Positions 5,905 to 8,212 of a stretch of 8,212 bases of DNA are shown one piece after another. Below the pieces are notes generated by a model, which was not told the origin of the DNA, searched no databases, and was given only the letters and a program-made list of their open reading frames with translations. The DNA comes from Hyphomicrobiales bacterium (GTDB lineage Bacteria > Pseudomonadota > Alphaproteobacteria > Rhizobiales > Aestuariivirgaceae): assembly GCA_027067085.1 (NCBI GenBank), contig JAMOMM010000391.1, positions 1-8,212 on the forward strand, given 5' to 3'. Position numbers and translations under genes: made by a program. Every line of letters starts with the position of its first letter. The first letter of the stretch is position 1.

Positions 5905-6615
5905 GTGGGCGAAATCGGCCAAGCTTTTAGCATTGCTTTAAACCTTTTGTGGAACCTAGATAACGATTTAATTGCTATCGTTTCTTTATCCCTTAAAGTT
6001 TCGATTTTTGCCGTTGTTTTTTCGTGTTTTCTCGGCTTTACAATTGGGGCGGGATTGACTGTCTATCGATTTCCCGGCCGCAAGGTTTTTATCATATTTT
6101 TAAATTCTATGATGGGGCTGCCGCCCGTTGTTGTTGGGCTGATGATCTATTTGTTGTTGTCGCGCTCTGGCCCGCTGGGTGTGCTTGGATTGCTATACAC
6201 ACCCACAGCGATGATTATCGCGCAGATCACGCTAATTACACCGCTTGTTGCAGCACTTTCATTGCAAACCCTACAAGGCCTTTATGGTGAGTATAATGAG
6301 TTTTTCAGATCATTAAATTTACCTTCAACGACCAAAATGCGAACCATTTTATGGGATGGGCGATTTGATTTGATTACCATCGGGCTTGCTGGGTTCGGTC
6401 GGGCAATTTCAGAAGTTGGTGCGGTGATGATTGTTGGCGGTAATATCAACCATCTCACCAGAATAATGACAACGGCAATTGCACTAGAAACCTCTAAGGG
6501 TACGTTAGCATTTGCCTTGGCACTTGGAATTATTTTGATTAGCATTTCTATTCTCATCAACGCCAGCGTGATGATTGTTCGCTCCCTTACCAAAGGACCG
6601 CGCCATGCAGGGTGA
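5905..6615 (+). CDS. tupB: Tungstate-type ABC transporter permease TupB
   Basis: A 236-aa inner-membrane permease with about five membrane segments (near 22-50, 61-86, 100-122, 156-178 and 200-226). GLPPVVVGLMIYLLLS (71-86) is the oxyanion-permease mark shared with ModB and WtpB. FGRAISEVGAVMIVGGNI (164-181) followed by RIMTTAIALETSKG (186-199) is typical of TupB, where it contacts the ATPase. The expected role is tungstate (possibly molybdate) uptake for the pterin cofactor of tungsto- or molybdoenzymes. It starts at GTG (5905) with GAGAG (5894-5898) 6 nt before; an ATG at 5892 is out of frame. It overlaps tupC by 11 bases. No tupA precedes it: only the 208-bp control region separates it from mgtE. 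Oxyanion specificity cannot be settled without the binding protein. Confidence 0.88.
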   Translation: MGEIGQAFSIALNLLWNLDNDLIAIVSLSLKVSIFAVVFSCFLGFTIGAGLTVYRFPGRKVFIIFLNSMMGLPPVVVGLMIYLLLSRSGPLGVLGLLYTPTAMIIAQITLITPLVAALSLQTLQGLYGEYNEFFRSLNLPSTTKMRTILWDGRFDLITIGLAGFGRAISEVGAVMIVGGNINHLTRIMTTAIALETSKGTLAFALALGIILISISILINASVMIVRSLTKGPRHAG

Positions 6616-7357
6616 TTGTGAGACTTCAATGGTTAAGGCAGACGGATGCATTGAATTTAAAAATGTTGATTTGTCCATTGATGGAAAGCTGTTGATCGAC
6701 AATGCCTCGTGCCAGATTTTTCACCAAGGTAAAACACTGATTATTGGCGCAAATGGTGCGGGTAAGAGTTTGTTTCTTCGGTTAATTGCTGGCTTGTTGA
6801 TCCCATCTTCTGGCGAAATTTCACTTGACCATTTTACTCCGTTAAAAAATGATCGTTATTGTTTTTCGTTGGTGTTTCAAAAGCCCGTATTGTTGCGACG
6901 GTCAACTTTTGAGAACATTACTTATGTGTTGCGCCATTCGGGAGTAGATAAGTCGGCCATTGATGACCTTGTTATCGGCGCTTTAAAAGCAGCGCGGTTA
7001 GAACACCGCGCCCAAACACCTGCGCACAACCTTTCTGGTGGCGAGCAACAGCGTTTGGCGTTGGCGCGGGCCTTGGTAACAGCGCCGTGCGTGTTATTGT
7101 TAGACGAACCGACGGCGAGCTTAGACCCTGCTTCAACATCAATTGTTGAAGACATGATGAGTAAAGCTGAGGCCGATGGCATGAAGGTGATTTTGGTGAC
7201 GCATGATATTAAGCAAGCAAAGCGCATTGCTGATGATATTATTTTTATCCACGAGGGAAAAATTTTAGCGCACTCTGGTGCTAAAGAATTTTTTAAAAAC
7301 CCGGGCAGTCCACAAGCCCAAGCCTATTTAGATGGCAAAGTTTTTATAGACGAATAA
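6605..7357 (+). CDS. tupC: Tungstate-type ABC transporter ATP-binding protein TupC
   Basis: A 250-aa ABC ATPase that powers the TupB permease. All motifs are intact: Walker A GANGAGKS (48-55), Q-loop Q92, signature LSGGEQQR (143-150), Walker B VLLLDEPT (163-170) with catalytic E168, and switch H200 in LVTHD. It lacks the C-terminal TOBE/Mop oxyanion-sensing domain found in ModC, and at 250 aa it is the usual TupC size. I chose the ATG at 6605 because AAAGGA (6592-6597) lies 7 nt ahead. This start overlaps the tupB stop by 11 bases, so the two should be translationally coupled. A TTG at 6575 would lengthen the overlap and has a weaker ribosome-binding site. The partner binding protein is not encoded in the window. 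Confidence 0.88.
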   Translation: MQGDCETSMVKADGCIEFKNVDLSIDGKLLIDNASCQIFHQGKTLIIGANGAGKSLFLRLIAGLLIPSSGEISLDHFTPLKNDRYCFSLVFQKPVLLRRSTFENITYVLRHSGVDKSAIDDLVIGALKAARLEHRAQTPAHNLSGGEQQRLALARALVTAPCVLLLDEPTASLDPASTSIVEDMMSKAEADGMKVILVTHDIKQAKRIADDIIFIHEGKILAHSGAKEFFKNPGSPQAQAYLDGKVFIDE

Positions 7358-7370
7358 TGTGACGATTAGA

Positions 7371-7401
7371 GTCGTTCTGGTTTACATTGAACCAGAACGA
7401 C
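7371..7401 (+). terminator. Hairpin after tupC (possible terminator without T-tract)
   Basis: A perfect 12-bp stem pairs GTCGTTCTGGTT (7371-7382) with AACCAGAACGAC (7390-7401) around a 7-nt loop, 13 bases past the tupC stop. No T-run follows (CTACTTAAGG), so it is not a classical intrinsic terminator. It may protect the 3' end of the tupBC message, pause polymerase, or terminate weakly or with Rho. Confidence 0.55.
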
Positions 7402-7424
7402 CTACTTAAGGTATTGATAGTCTT

Positions 7425-7467
7425 GCATTTCATGCCGTGTTTGTGATTCAAACAAAACATGAAATGC
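7425..7467 (+). promoter_or_regulatory. Two-part hairpin in the leader of the DUF1244 gene
   Basis: GCATTTCATG (7425-7434) pairs perfectly with CATGAAATGC (7458-7467). Inside, TGTTTG (7438-7443) pairs with CAAACA (7449-7454) around the loop TGATT, with a 3x3 internal loop between the two stems. This gives 16 pairs in 43 bases, ending 9 nt before the AAGGA ribosome-binding site at 7477-7481. No T-tract follows. It could be an RNA structure affecting translation or stability, or a DNA palindrome for a regulator. I found no convincing -35/-10 pair in this gap. Confidence 0.5.
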
Positions 7468-7487
7468 TCTAGATTTAAGGAAATTCC

Positions 7488-7787
7488 ATGGACAAGCAAA
7501 CACAAACAGAACTTGAAGCGGCGGCATTTCGTGGGTTGGTCAAACATCTGCAAGACCGCACAGATGTTCAAAACATTGATCTAATGATTTTGGCAGGGTT
7601 TTGCCGAAACTGTTTAGCAAAATGGTATAAAAAGGCTGCGATCGAGAATGGTTTAGACATGGACTACGATCAGGCTCGAGAAGCTATTTATGGCATGCCT
7701 TATGACGAGTACAAGGCAAAGTATCAATTACCATCAACGCCAGAACAACAAGATGCTTATAAAAAAGCTGATAAAGCGGTGATTTAG
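7488..7787 (+). CDS. DUF1244 family protein
   Basis: A 99-aa soluble protein of the DUF1244 family, which has no established function. The hallmark is AGFCRNCLAKWY (36-47), with C39 and C42 in a CxxC arrangement, followed by IYGMPYDEYKAKYQ (67-80). It appears mostly helical, with no signal peptide or membrane segment. The CxxC pair could bind metal or be redox-active, but with only two cysteines it would need a second ligand set or a dimer; this is inference. The ATG has AAGGA (7477-7481) 6 nt upstream, and the length is normal for the family. It stands apart from tupC by 130 bases containing two hairpins, so it is likely a separate transcription unit. It converges on holB with 28 bases between. 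Confidence 0.93.
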   Translation: MDKQTQTELEAAAFRGLVKHLQDRTDVQNIDLMILAGFCRNCLAKWYKKAAIENGLDMDYDQAREAIYGMPYDEYKAKYQLPSTPEQQDAYKKADKAVI

Positions 7788-7815
7788 TACTCAGTAATTC
7801 AAAGCGTTTCTAAAG

Positions 7816-8212
7816 TTAGTTGAGGGCTTTTTCTATATCATCAAATGCGATCATAAGCGTTTGGCGGCGATCAAGGTTCAGCGCGTTGGTTTGGCCGATA
7901 GCGTCTGAAAAATTGCTGTGGCACTGAGCCAGTGCGTTTGCCGAGATGATGTTGTTGTTTGTCGCAGCAAAGCGAGCGCGTTCGCCGAGCCAATTGGACA
8001 ATAGTCCTGCAAAAATATTAAATTGTTCTTCGGCTCCGCGTTTGGAAAACTCTTCGGTCAGCTTTAATAATGCGCCTGTATCAAAGCTATTGCCGTGCTC
8101 AGCGAGTTTTTCAAACATAAGGAATTGCCGTGCGCCTATTGAGGTTGCTAGATCACGCGCTCTGCCTGGACTTCCTTTGCTTAGGGTGACAAGTGCAGCT
8201 AAATCGGTGTCA
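7816..8212 (-). CDS. holB: DNA polymerase III subunit delta' (C-terminal part)
   Basis: The last 131 codons of a minus-strand gene whose start lies beyond the right edge; the frame stays open to the window end. LAALVTLSKGSPGRARDLA (4-22 of the visible part) is the segment at the end of the delta' ATPase lid domain. A helical C-terminal domain follows, ending in NLDRRQTLMIAFDDIEKALN, as in alphaproteobacterial HolB. The delta' subunit is a structural member of the clamp-loader complex that places the sliding clamp on DNA. The ATPase core is outside the window. The Met at 8118 is internal, because the homologous sequence continues upstream of it. It is convergent with the DUF1244 gene, with no recognisable terminator in the 28-base gap. 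Confidence 0.82.
   Translation of the reverse strand, partial: DTDLAALVTLSKGSPGRARDLATSIGARQFLMFEKLAEHGNSFDTGALLKLTEEFSKRGAEEQFNIFAGLLSNWLGERARFAATNNNIISANALAQCHSNFSDAIGQTNALNLDRRQTLMIAFDDIEKALN

Noticed and set aside
7344..7571. Minus-strand frame of 75 codons over the tupC-DUF1244 gap.
   Set aside because: It runs through both hairpins, overlaps the DUF1244 coding start and shows no recognisable domain.
1..8212. Search for mobile elements, CRISPR arrays, toxin-antitoxin pairs, defence genes, tRNAs and biosynthetic clusters.
   Set aside because: Nothing supportable was seen; gene content is housekeeping and catabolic with tight spacing.

Overview
The window looks like ordinary chromosome from an alphaproteobacterium, probably of the Hyphomicrobiales/Rhodobacterales type and moderately AT-rich. 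This rests on protein sequence alone: a LiuR-type MerR regulator with isovaleryl-CoA dehydrogenase, a DUF1244 protein, a cysteine-free L33 and a NUDIX protein with the FMPGKFVFPGG signature all look alphaproteobacterial. There are no transposases, phage genes, CRISPR arrays, tRNAs or rRNAs, and coding style is even across the window.

Layout. (1) 2-1000, plus strand: the 3' part of a NUDIX hydrolase, then rpmG (L33, 55 aa) with its own promoter and a strong intrinsic terminator. (2) 1070-3814, minus strand: a leucine/isovalerate catabolic cluster reading liuR (MerR) > PaaI-type thioesterase > isovaleryl-CoA dehydrogenase, closed by an intrinsic terminator. A rhodanese gene lies immediately beyond that terminator. 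(3) 3856-5750, minus strand: the MgtE magnesium channel gene, overlapping a GNAT acetyltransferase gene by 4 bases. (4) 5697-5904: a 208-bp divergent control region with one promoter for each direction and three copies of the 9-mer GACAAACAA. (5) 5905-7357, plus strand: tupB and tupC, the permease and ATPase of a tungstate-type ABC importer, overlapping by 11 bases; no substrate-binding gene (tupA) is present. (6) 7358-7487: two strong hairpins. (7) 7488-7787: a DUF1244 gene, convergent with the 3' part of holB (DNA polymerase III delta'), which runs off the right edge.

The catabolic cluster oxidises isovaleryl-CoA under a pathway-specific regulator. MgtE and TupBC form a divergent pair of ion-transport units (Mg2+ and an oxyanion) that may share control elements. 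I see no wholly new system. The points most worth a second look are the GACAAACAA boxes between mgtE and tupB, the tupBC pair without tupA, the charged N-terminal extension of the LiuR-like regulator, the terminator placed directly against the rhodanese ribosome-binding site, and the two-part hairpin in front of the DUF1244 gene. No stretch longer than about 210 bases lacks a gene.
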